Shown one piece after another: positions 22,963 to 30,720 of a stretch of DNA of 40,997 nucleotides. Numbering within the stretch: position 1 is the stretch's first letter; each line of letters opens with the position of its first letter. The notes below the pieces were generated by a model. The model worked only from the letters and a program-made list of their open reading frames with translations. It was not told the DNA's origin and searched no databases. Source of the DNA: an uncultured Prevotella sp. (GTDB lineage: Bacteria; Bacteroidota; Bacteroidia; Bacteroidales; Bacteroidaceae). The position numbers and the translations under genes were made by a program. Where the stretch lies: assembly GCA_937901345.1 (NCBI GenBank), contig CALCHM010000168.1, forward strand, positions 1 through 40,997, given 5' to 3'.

Positions 22963-23970
22963 TTATTCAAAAAGATGAAAACGTTTATAGAAGGGGAGAA
23001 CTGTGTCTAATAAGAGGAATTCAATGAGCAGGAGGGCGAGGACAAGAATTCCGAATGCTACAAATTGTTCGTTATAAATAGAGTAGGATGTTTCACTTTC
23101 TGCTTGTTGGAGTTTGGAAAGATCTTCTTGCAACTGCTGAAATGCGGAATTGGTGTTGTCTATTTGATAGTATTTGCCACCTCCTGCTTGTGCAATGTCT
23201 TGTGCAGCCTGTTCGTTAAGGCATGTGCGCACCACCTGCCCCTTATTGTCGGTTAAAGGTCCATAAGGTGTGGGGATGGTTGAACCATTTTTGGTGCCAA
23301 CTCCCAAAACATATACGAGCATACCTGCCTTTTTCGCTTCTTCAGCAGCTTCTATAGCTCCCTCTTCATGGTCTTCGCAATCGGTAATGATGATGATCAC
23401 TTTACCTACCTTCTCTTCAGTCGTAAAACTATGTGTGGCAAGGGTGATTGCAGAAGCAATACTCGTGCCTTGGAGCGTCACCATTCCTGTAGAAATATTA
23501 TCTAAGAAGAGTTTTACAGAAACGAAGTCGCTGGTAATTGGCATCTGTGGGTAGGCCTCGCCAGCAAATACATTGAGTCCTATTTTGTTCTCGCGCATGC
23601 GATCCACCAAGTTGGCCACTACGGTTTTACTGCGCTCCAAACGGTTGGGGGCAACGTCTGTAGCAAGCATGGAGTTGGAGACGTCGATTGAAAAGATGGT
23701 TTCAATACCCTGTTTCTTGTTTACCTCTTTTATCAGTCCAAATTGTGGACGTGCAAGCGTTACTACAAGTGCAATGAGGGCAAGCAATAAGAGCGAGAAC
23801 TTGACGTGGTTTCTTGCTGATGAATGATGGTCAACCAGATTCCAAAACAATTTTGGAGAACCATAACGCTTGATTCTTCGCTTTGCATTCCACAAAGAGA
23901 AGACGTATAGCATTAGGAAGATTACGGGGAGTATTAAAAGATAAAGATATTCTGGTGAAGCAAATCTCAT
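22963..23970 (-). CDS. batB: BatB, VWA-domain aerotolerance membrane protein
   Basis: 335 residues: two N-terminal transmembrane helices (8-28 and about 57-73), a periplasmic von Willebrand A domain with an intact MIDAS DxSxS (SIDVSNS, 95-100) plus IITDCED, and a C-terminal helix (FGILVLALLLIEFLL). This is the BatB arrangement. It lies 64 nt after batA and 8 nt before batC. BatA and BatB are paralogues in tandem, thought to form a membrane VWA pair driven by the MoxR ATPase encoded upstream. Confidence 0.94.
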   Translation of the reverse strand: MRFASPEYLYLLILPVIFLMLYVFSLWNAKRRIKRYGSPKLFWNLVDHHSSARNHVKFSLLLLALIALVVTLARPQFGLIKEVNKKQGIETIFSIDVSNSMLATDVAPNRLERSKTVVANLVDRMRENKIGLNVFAGEAYPQMPITSDFVSVKLFLDNISTGMVTLQGTSIASAITLATHSFTTEEKVGKVIIIITDCEDHEEGAIEAAEEAKKAGMLVYVLGVGTKNGSTIPTPYGPLTDNKGQVVRTCLNEQAAQDIAQAGGGKYYQIDNTNSAFQQLQEDLSKLQQAESETSYSIYNEQFVAFGILVLALLLIEFLLLDTVLPFYKRFHLFE

Positions 23971-24034
23971 GAAATAATGCAGCGTGAGTGGTGATTAATT
24001 TAAATATGAACAATTTACTTACGACTCTCATGCG

Positions 24035-25039
24035 CTATGGCAATCGACGCAATAATGTGAGGCGAAGTAAGAGTTCTAGAATGAAACTAAGCAATGCAAC
24101 TAAAGCAAAGGGTTGGAAAGCTTCGTAATATTTGTCATAGTTAGAAACTTTCATCTTTGTGCGCTCCAGGGTGTCAATGTCTGCATAGATTTCTTCAAGT
24201 TTAGATGTTGAACCTGCTTGATAAAACATGCCTCCCGTTGCTGCTGCTATGGTTTGAAGTGTTTTGGTGTCCATTTGACTCTCAACTTCTTCTTCATAAT
24301 TTTCGCCATTCGAGAGTTGAGCAATCACTTGCTTTGATTTTCCTTCGTGTCCAAGAGCTATGGTATAGACGCGTACACCCTGTTTCTTAGCCATCTCTGC
24401 CGCCATCAGTGGGGATATTTCGCCCACATTGTTTTCTCCGTCCGTGAGCAGTATGACGATACGACTTTTTGTCTTGCTGTGCTCTAAATGAGCGAGCGCG
24501 CTTGAAAGTCCCATACCTATGGCAGTTCCTGGACTTATGATATTATAGGCTTGAAGGTCGCAATTCACGTTCGAAAACATGGAAAGCAGTACGGCATGAT
24601 TTACGGTCAACGGGCAATACGTGAATGCCTCACCGCCAAATAGCGTCAATCCGATGTTATCGTTGGGGCGATTGGCAATAAACTCGGTTGCCACTTGCTT
24701 CGCTGCCTCAATGCGATTGGGATGCAGGTCTTCTGCAAGCATGCTGGTAGATATGTCAATAGCCATCATGATGTCTATACCTTCGCGTTCGCTTTCCGTA
24801 AATGACTCATGGGTCTGTGGACGTGCAATTACGAGAATTACGCAAACGCATGTAATCATCCGTAATACGAATGGCACATGAATCAGCAACGTACGCCCTG
24901 TTTGAAGTTTGGTTTTTTGATAGAGGTTCGTAGAGGCTACCTTCAACGTGGGTTGATGTTTCTGCTTAAAAATATACCATGCTATAAGCGGAAGCGTCAA
25001 CAACAAAAGGTAGAGACATGCTGGATTAGCAAATATCAT
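24035..25039 (-). CDS. batA: BatA, VWA-domain aerotolerance membrane protein
   Basis: 334 residues, a paralogue of batB with two N-terminal helices (7-23 and about 55-72), a VWA domain with intact MIDAS DISTS (95-99), TLFGGEAFTYCPLT, ILLTDGENN, and a C-terminal helix (PFALVALLSFILELLLRL). The N-terminal half matches the aerotolerance regulator family. It starts 63 nt after the 355-residue membrane protein and precedes batB. Both metal sites are intact, so no sign of decay. Confidence 0.94.
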   Translation of the reverse strand: MIFANPACLYLLLLTLPLIAWYIFKQKHQPTLKVASTNLYQKTKLQTGRTLLIHVPFVLRMITCVCVILVIARPQTHESFTESEREGIDIMMAIDISTSMLAEDLHPNRIEAAKQVATEFIANRPNDNIGLTLFGGEAFTYCPLTVNHAVLLSMFSNVNCDLQAYNIISPGTAIGMGLSSALAHLEHSKTKSRIVILLTDGENNVGEISPLMAAEMAKKQGVRVYTIALGHEGKSKQVIAQLSNGENYEEEVESQMDTKTLQTIAAATGGMFYQAGSTSKLEEIYADIDTLERTKMKVSNYDKYYEAFQPFALVALLSFILELLLRLTLLRRLP

Positions 25040-25102
25040 AGAGTTTTCTTGAAATGGGTGCTATGAAATAAAGGTTTAATCAAATGGCGTTGGTGTAGGA
25101 GA

Positions 25103-26170
25103 CTACATGAAGCAGTCGTAAATCTCTTTCAATATATATCCTAATAGGCATAAACCAATTAGGGATAAAATGCCTGCAAGAACGTAGAGCATGATTTTGA
25201 AATTTCGCTGTTTTACTTCTCCTACGGTTACGATTTTCACTTCGGGTTTCGGGAGTTCCTCTTCCGCCACTCGTGTGGTGTTGACGTAATCTAAGGCAAG
25301 CGCCACGCTTCTATTGGTTTCGGTCAGTGTCGCCTGATATTTGGCAAACTTCACCAAGTCGGCGGTTGTTAAGATTTCCTTTAATTCACGCAGTGCTGTT
25401 GCGTTGTTTGTATCCGTCAATTTGCTGACAATCTCTTCTGTAGTCAATTCTTTGGCATTGAAGGAGAAACGCTCTTCTATATAGCGTCGGAGGATGTCTG
25501 TAATCTTATCGTAATACGTTTTTAATTCTTCTTCCGTATTCGGATTTTCGGTTTGGATTTTAGCAAAATCTGCCAGCGCTTGTTGATGTGCAGGGGTTGG
25601 GGGATTGATAACAATTCGCTTCGTCAGGGGTCTGAGATTCTTGACGCGTCTGATGATATAAATGACGAGGGCAATCAGAAGTATATTCAGCAAAATAACC
25701 GACCATAATCCATAACTCCACTGAAATGGTATAACCGTTACGGAATAGGGACCTGCAAAATCATTGGCGTTGGTCGTGTCAACGGGAACCGATGTGACTT
25801 TCAGCCCTATGGTATGCGCGGCTTTTATGGTGTCTTCACCTGATAACACGTAAAAGGGTGGGAGCGAATAAAATGCTGAGTCAAATGAAGTTAACTTGTA
25901 AGTCCTATTCAATTGCATTCGTTGGCTTGAATTCAACTTTACAGTATCTATCTTACCCTCTGAAACAACCTCTACACCATCCATATAAAGATTGTCTTCA
26001 AACGTGGGATAACTTACAGATTGATTGGCATTCAGGCTCACAGAAGTTCTTAACTCCACCTGTTCACCTATCAAGATATCCACACGTGAGAGTTCTTGCT
26101 CTACAAGGATTTGTGAATATACTGACAGCGTTCCGCAAAACAATAGTATATAGGTGATTATCCTATTCAT
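25103..26170 (-). CDS. Bat-cluster membrane protein (BatD-like/DUF4381-like)
   Basis: 355 residues: signal peptide (1-20, ending SVYSQ), a periplasmic beta-rich region (about 20-140), one transmembrane helix (about 152-173, LWSVILLNILLIALVIYIIRR), a cytoplasmic helical domain (about 190-310, with YYDKITDILRRYIEERFSFNA and TTEEIVSKL), and a second helix near the end (ILSLIGLCLLGYIL). The order moxR, DUF58, this gene, batA is the normal one, and such a small BatD-related protein is usual there. It lies 32 nt after DUF58 and 63 nt before batA. Its specific role is not known. Confidence 0.8.
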   Translation of the reverse strand: MNRIITYILLFCGTLSVYSQILVEQELSRVDILIGEQVELRTSVSLNANQSVSYPTFEDNLYMDGVEVVSEGKIDTVKLNSSQRMQLNRTYKLTSFDSAFYSLPPFYVLSGEDTIKAAHTIGLKVTSVPVDTTNANDFAGPYSVTVIPFQWSYGLWSVILLNILLIALVIYIIRRVKNLRPLTKRIVINPPTPAHQQALADFAKIQTENPNTEEELKTYYDKITDILRRYIEERFSFNAKELTTEEIVSKLTDTNNATALRELKEILTTADLVKFAKYQATLTETNRSVALALDYVNTTRVAEEELPKPEVKIVTVGEVKQRNFKIMLYVLAGILSLIGLCLLGYILKEIYDCFM

Positions 26171-26202
26171 GTTTAAGTTAAAGTATAGTATTATAGAGTG
26201 AC

Positions 26203-27075
26203 TTATCGATGTCTGTTTTTGAAGAGGGTTTGGAGCGGCTTTACGTAATCCTCAGATGTGCTTATGGGCACGTAGTCAACTTTCGTTTTCCGAAACATGC
26301 GTTCCAAACGTTCTACATCATTATCCCACCAGTTTTTGTGCATGTCTCTGACTTTTTGGGATGCTGTGTCAACAATAACACATGCTCCAGTTTCAGCATC
26401 TTGCATTTTTATCAACCCCACGTTGGGTAACTCCTTCATGCGCTGGTCGTATGCCTTTACGACCACGATGTCGTGCTTCTGTGTAGCGATGGAGAGTTGG
26501 GGTTCAAAGTCGGGGGTATCGATAAAATCTGAGAGCAAGAAACCAATGCAGTGCCGGCGTTGCACTTGCATCAAGAATTCTAATCCTGCTCTTACATTCG
26601 TCTGAAGGTGTGATGGATCAAAATCGAGCAACTCTCTGATAATATATAGGATATGTTTGCGTCCCTTTTTGGGAGGGATGTATTTTTCAATCATGTCAGA
26701 GAAGAGAATCAATCCCACCTTGTCATTATTCTGCAGGGCTGAAAAGGCTATGGTGGCAACAATTTCTGTTAACAATTCTCGCTGTGTGCGCAAATCTGTT
26801 CCGAATCTTGAACTTCCTGAGACGTCAACCAACATCATCACCGTTAGTTCGCGTTCTTCCTCATAGACTTTGGTGTGAGGACGGTTGGTGCGCGCAGTTA
26901 CGTTCCAGTCTATATCACGCACGTCGTCTCCGATTTGATATTCTCGCACTTCGGCAAACGACATGCCTCTACCCTTAAAGGCAGAGTGATATTCGCCCGC
27001 AAACACATTGTTCGTGAGATTGCGAGTCTTGATTTCGATGCGTCGTACGCGCTTTATGAGTTCTGAGACCTCCAC
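26203..27075 (-). CDS. DUF58 domain protein of Bat cluster
   Basis: 290 residues, cytoplasmic, with the DUF58 signature FAGEYHSAFKGRGMSFAEVR, EYQIGDDVRDIDWNVTARTN and then EERELTVMMLVDVSGSSRFG. The last part is a degenerate VWA MIDAS (DVSGS, intact as DxSxS). DUF58 proteins accompany MoxR ATPases almost everywhere and probably act as their partners. It lies 57 nt after moxR and 32 nt before the next gene. Normal length; no anomalies. Confidence 0.94.
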   Translation of the reverse strand: MEVSELIKRVRRIEIKTRNLTNNVFAGEYHSAFKGRGMSFAEVREYQIGDDVRDIDWNVTARTNRPHTKVYEEERELTVMMLVDVSGSSRFGTDLRTQRELLTEIVATIAFSALQNNDKVGLILFSDMIEKYIPPKKGRKHILYIIRELLDFDPSHLQTNVRAGLEFLMQVQRRHCIGFLLSDFIDTPDFEPQLSIATQKHDIVVVKAYDQRMKELPNVGLIKMQDAETGACVIVDTASQKVRDMHKNWWDNDVERLERMFRKTKVDYVPISTSEDYVKPLQTLFKNRHR

Positions 27076-27132
27076 TTATGATTTTGATTTTTCTATTTTG
27101 TATACAATTTTAGCATCCCCGCGTGTTGGTTT

Positions 27133-28128
27133 TTAGGGCACTTCAATCTTATTCAAGATTTCGTTGATGATAGCGTCAGCAGTAACGTCTTCGGCCTCTG
27201 CCTCGTAGGTCAAACCGATGCGGTGGCGGAGCACGTCGTGTGCAACTTCTCTAACATCTTCAGGAATGACATAACCACGGCGCTTGATGAACGCACATGT
27301 GCGTGCGGCGAGGGCAAGGTTGATGGATGCACGGGGCGAACCTCCGAAGGCAATGTAGTTCTTGATGTCATTCAACTTGTATTGCTCTGGGTAGCGCGTA
27401 GCAAACACAATGTCAGCGATGTATTGCTCAATGCGTTCGTCCAAATAGACTTGCTTTACCAATTCACGCGCTTCAAGTATCTTTCGGATGTCAACAACGG
27501 GCGACGCTTTGGTGAAACTATCGTTAAGATGCGCACGAATGATTTTCTTTTCTTCTTCTAGCGTGGGGAAGTCAATCAATACCTTCATCATAAAGCGGTC
27601 AACCTGCGCTTCAGGGAGGGCGTAGGTGCCTTCTTGCTCAATGGGGTTTTGAGTGGCCATCACCAAGAAGGGATCGGGCAGGGCGTAGGTGTGCTCACCT
27701 ATGGTCACCTGATGCTCTTGCATGGCTTCAAGCAGGGCGCTTTGCACCTTTGCGGGGGCGCGGTTGATTTCGTCTGCCAAGATGAAGTTAGCAAACACAG
27801 GTCCTTGCTTCACCGAAAATTGTTCGCTTTTGGGACTATACACCTGTGTGCCGATAACGTCTGAAGGTAGCAAGTCAGGCGTAAACTGTATGCGGTTAAA
27901 TTGGGCATCAATCAGGTTGGCGAGTGTCTTAATGGCCAAGGTCTTTGCCAAACCAGGTACACCCTCTAAAAGGATGTGTCCATCGCTAAGCAACCCGATG
28001 AGAAGCGAGTTGATGAGATGTTTTTGCCCAACAATGGTTTTGTTCATACCGACCATCAAGTCCGTAATAAAACCTGTCTTACTTTCAATTAACGCGTTTA
28101 ATTCGCGGATGTCTATTTGCTGTGACAT
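27133..28128 (-). CDS. MoxR-family AAA+ ATPase
   Basis: 331 residues. Walker A GVPGLAKT (56-63), Walker B ILADEIN (116-122), the MoxR block APAKVQSALLEAMQE and sensor 1 VMATQNPIEQEGTY, with the C-terminal lid containing FGGSPRAS. It is first in the leftward Bat cluster and is likely to power remodelling of the VWA proteins BatA/BatB. It has its own upstream promoter element (28195-28202). This is the standard first gene of Bacteroidetes bat operons, which are needed for full aerotolerance in Bacteroides fragilis. Confidence 0.96.
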   Translation of the reverse strand: MSQQIDIRELNALIESKTGFITDLMVGMNKTIVGQKHLINSLLIGLLSDGHILLEGVPGLAKTLAIKTLANLIDAQFNRIQFTPDLLPSDVIGTQVYSPKSEQFSVKQGPVFANFILADEINRAPAKVQSALLEAMQEHQVTIGEHTYALPDPFLVMATQNPIEQEGTYALPEAQVDRFMMKVLIDFPTLEEEKKIIRAHLNDSFTKASPVVDIRKILEARELVKQVYLDERIEQYIADIVFATRYPEQYKLNDIKNYIAFGGSPRASINLALAARTCAFIKRRGYVIPEDVREVAHDVLRHRIGLTYEAEAEDVTADAIINEILNKIEVP

Positions 28129-28194
28129 ATGTTATAGTGTATGTTTTAATGAAATCAATAACGATGTGTTTTCGCCATATTTTCGAAATACAAG

Positions 28195-28202
28195 CAAAAT
28201 TA
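28195..28202 (-). promoter_or_regulatory. -7 element for the moxR-bat operon
   Basis: TAATTTTG on the minus strand matches TAnnTTTG. Expected leader about 60-65 nt. No convincing TTG lies at the right spacing upstream. Confidence 0.5.
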
Positions 28203-28421
28203 CAATATTCATCACAACCTTAGTCATAAAAAACTTTAAAAATTATTACATTGTGCCAAATAGTTGAGAGTTTAGAGAAGTTAGTTGTGAGGAGGGAGGT
28301 GCTCATGCGGCGGGGTGTCTGGATTGTTACCTGTCATGAGGAGTGGTGAAAAGCGGGAGCATGCGGGGGGGATTCTTGCTTCCCTTCACCGCTAAAGTGG
28401 TCGCCTTCCCCAGGGAAAAGT

Positions 28422-28512
28422 GCCATCCGGATTATCCCTCCATCTGGAATATCGACATCATCCGGAATTTTACACGCCGTCCAGATTACGCCCGCCATCA
28501 GTAATTTGTACG
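28422..28512. repeat. degenerate 17-19 bp tandem repeat
   Basis: Five adjacent units start at 28422, 28439, 28458, 28477 and 28495, sharing roughly CATCCGGAATTT followed by a variable ACNCG-like end (for example CCATCTGGAATATCGACAT and CATCCGGAATTTTACACGC). Conservation is loose and the last two units are weak. No frame or known element explains it. Confidence 0.45.
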
Positions 28513-28685
28513 TCGCATGGACTCCTTTTTTACTTCCTAAAACGAGCGGAGTGCTCCTCTCCGTCCGTTTTCATATGCAAAAATACAACACGCAGAAGGC
28601 AAGATTAGTATTAGTGAGTATTAATGGGAAATAATGAGAAATAAAATGCAGAGAGGGGCAAGCAAGCAATTGATGGCGGGTGTGT

Positions 28686-28705
28686 GTGACCTGTCACGTG
28701 TGACA
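28686..28705. promoter_or_regulatory. operator-like alternating inverted repeats
   Basis: GTGAC CT GTCAC (28686-28697) overlaps TGTCAC GT GTGACA (28692-28705), so three alternating half-sites GTGAC/GTCAC/GTGAC lie in 20 bp. TGTCA-N4-TGACA resembles a CRP/FNR-family operator. It lies about 390 nt before the ThiE-like gene, far for a direct operator, and no regulator gene is near. Confidence 0.4.
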
Positions 28706-29048
28706 AAGGGAATAGAAGCAAACATGAACACCTTTTTTTGTTATAGTATAGAGGTTTATTAAACTTTTGACTATATAAATTATCTAAAACATATTGATAG
28801 TTCCTACACCGCAAACTGGATTCGACCTAAGGGGTAGGGTGTTCAAAATCTATATTAGTACTAATTTTTGAGATGCTCCATCTGTTTGTAATTCCGAGGA
28901 AGTCAACGGCACGTATGATTACCTGTTTTTTAGCAAGCGGAGTTTAAAAATGCTGTTGAAACTTCATAAATGTTAGCAACGAAAAACGAATTGGTCAGTT
29001 AACGCTTTATTTTTTTCAGATATTTTAACTCAACAAACAAATATATAC

Positions 29049-29056
29049 TATCTTTG
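29049..29056 (+). promoter_or_regulatory. -7 element for the thiE-like/prs operon
   Basis: TATCTTTG matches TAnnTTTG and lies 22 nt before the ATG at 29079. No clear TTG is found at the usual distance upstream. Confidence 0.55.
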
Positions 29057-29078
29057 CAGAACAAATATGCATTGAAAT

Positions 29079-29669
29079 ATGAAATTGGTATTAATGTCCA
29101 CTCCATACTTCTTTGTTGAAGAGCATCAAATTTTGACGGCTCTGTTTGACGAAGGTTTGGAAATGGTTCACTTAAATAAACCTAACTCAGAACCGGTGTT
29201 TTGTGAGCGATTATTGTCATTGCTTCCTAAGGAGTATCGTAAATTAATCGTCACTCACGACCACTTTTATTTGCAAAACGAATTTGAGTTAAAAGGCATT
29301 CATCTGGATAGGTTTGATGAAACAATCCCTTATCGCAATAAAGGTTCATTAAGTTGTACGTGTCAATCACTAGAAGAATTGGCATCCGTGAAGAAGGACA
29401 TGGATTATGTTCTACTGGATGTTACGCAAGAGGATGTGTCTGCCGATGTACAACAAATCTACAAAGAAGCCTCTAAGCGTAAGGTGATTGACAAAAGAGT
29501 ATTTGCCTGTGGCGCTCTTGATCAGGAACAAATCTCTAAGATTGCAGAGTGTGGTTTTGGGGGTGTTGTGGTCGGCGAAGAAATTTGGAATCATTTTGAT
29601 GTTCAAAACACGCAAGATTTCAGGGAATTAATTAATTATTTCAGAAAATTGCAACGCTTGATTAATTAA
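29079..29669 (+). CDS. thiamine phosphate synthase-like (ThiE/TenI) protein
   Basis: 196 residues with a TIM-barrel pattern like ThiE/TenI. Visible parts are a first strand MKLVLMSTPYFFVEE, HLNKP where ThiE has its HLR(K)-type motif, LIVTHDHFYL, KGIHLDRFDE, SCTCQSLEEL, VFACGALDQEQI and GFGGVVVGEEIW, matching the ThiE order of strands. Several ThiE substrate residues (the DYVFLSPIF segment reads MDYVLLDVT) are altered, so it may be a diverged family member rather than a true thiamine-phosphate synthase. It is the first gene of a plus-strand set with prs (84 nt downstream). Bacteroidales commonly place such a ThiE paralogue outside the thi operon. Confidence 0.7.
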   Translation: MKLVLMSTPYFFVEEHQILTALFDEGLEMVHLNKPNSEPVFCERLLSLLPKEYRKLIVTHDHFYLQNEFELKGIHLDRFDETIPYRNKGSLSCTCQSLEELASVKKDMDYVLLDVTQEDVSADVQQIYKEASKRKVIDKRVFACGALDQEQISKIAECGFGGVVVGEEIWNHFDVQNTQDFRELINYFRKLQRLIN

Positions 29670-29753
29670 CCCTTATCCATACCTTCCTTTTTGGGTGGGT
29701 TTCTCTGAGTCCTCGTATTTAAGAATTTATTAAAACCTCAACTATATCAAATT

Positions 29754-30683
29754 ATGGATAACTTTTTGGTGTTCTCGGGCACAAAATCGCGTTACCTTGC
29801 AGAGAAGATTTGTAAGGAACTTGGTTGCCCATTAGGTAATCTTGAAATTACCTATTTTGCTGATGGTGAATTTGAAGTGTGTTACGAAGAATCAATTCGT
29901 GGTCGCGACGTGTTCCTCGTGCAGTCAACATTCCCCAACAGTGATAACCTTATGGAATTGTTGCTCATGATTGACGCAGCAAAGCGTGCTTCAGCAAAGA
30001 CCATTTGCGCCGTAATACCTTACTTCGGTTGGGCACGTCAAGACCGTAAGAGCAAACCTCGTGTAAGCATTGGTGCTAAGTTAGTGGCAGACCTTCTCAG
30101 CGTGGCAGGTATTGACCGTCTTATCACATTAGACCTTCATGCTGACCAAGAACAGGGTTTCTTTGATGTTCCTGTTGACCACCTCTATGGTTCTTCAATC
30201 ATTGCTCCCTACCTTCAGAGTTTGAATCTTCCAAACCTTTGTATTGCTACTCCCGACGTTGGTGGTTCAAAGCGCGCTGCTGCTTATGCAAAGTATTTTA
30301 ACTGCCCCCTCGTTCTTTGTAACAAGACTCGTAAGAAAGCCAATGAGGTAGAATCTATGCAGATTATTGGCGACGTTCAGGGTATGGATGTTGTGCTTAT
30401 TGACGATATGGTTGATACAGCTGGTACCATCACTAAGGCAGCAAATATCATGATTGAAAATGGTGCCACAAGTGTGCGTGCTATTGCGAGTCACTGCATC
30501 ATGTCGGGTCCTGCCGACCAGCGCGTGATGGATAGCGACCTCGAAGAAATGGTATTTACAGACACCATCCCTTATCGCGGTTCATGTCCCAAGGTGAAGC
30601 AAATTTCTTGCTCTGCGCTCATCGCTGAAGCGATTCGTTGCGTTTTGGGTAACAAGAGTATTAGTTCACAATATTTAATGTAA
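29754..30683 (+). CDS. prs: ribose-phosphate pyrophosphokinase
   Basis: Makes PRPP from ribose 5-phosphate and ATP for nucleotide, His and Trp synthesis. The 309-residue protein has FADGEFEVCYEESIRGRDVF, the ATP-loop PYFGWARQDRKSKPRVSIGAK, the metal/catalytic LDLHADQEQGFFD, and the PRPP loop VVLIDDMVDTAGTI (about 216-229). Complete and of normal length. It follows the ThiE-like gene by 84 nt and precedes pfp by 37 nt. Codon use is strongly biased, as expected of a highly expressed enzyme. The assignment is certain. Confidence 0.97.
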   Translation: MDNFLVFSGTKSRYLAEKICKELGCPLGNLEITYFADGEFEVCYEESIRGRDVFLVQSTFPNSDNLMELLLMIDAAKRASAKTICAVIPYFGWARQDRKSKPRVSIGAKLVADLLSVAGIDRLITLDLHADQEQGFFDVPVDHLYGSSIIAPYLQSLNLPNLCIATPDVGGSKRAAAYAKYFNCPLVLCNKTRKKANEVESMQIIGDVQGMDVVLIDDMVDTAGTITKAANIMIENGATSVRAIASHCIMSGPADQRVMDSDLEEMVFTDTIPYRGSCPKVKQISCSALIAEAIRCVLGNKSISSQYLM

Positions 30684-30720
30684 TAACAACGTATAACCTT
30701 TTTATAATACAAGAAGTAAA

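Larger units (their letters stand above)
28129..29078. other. 950-nt gene-poor spacer
   Basis: Divergent spacer between moxR and the ThiE-like gene. It holds promoter elements for both sides, two heptads (TTGAGAG TTTAGAG, 28264-28277), a degenerate 17-19 bp tandem repeat (28422-28512), alternating inverted repeats (28686-28705), and AT-rich sequence with no convincing frame on either strand. The part from 28280 to 28570 is markedly more GC-rich than its surroundings. No tRNA or known ncRNA is recognised. Confidence 0.6.

Noticed and set aside
28611..28814. 67-codon minus-strand frame in the moxR-thiE spacer
   Set aside because: No family resemblance, crosses the operator-like palindrome and an AT-rich tract, and has no promoter element.
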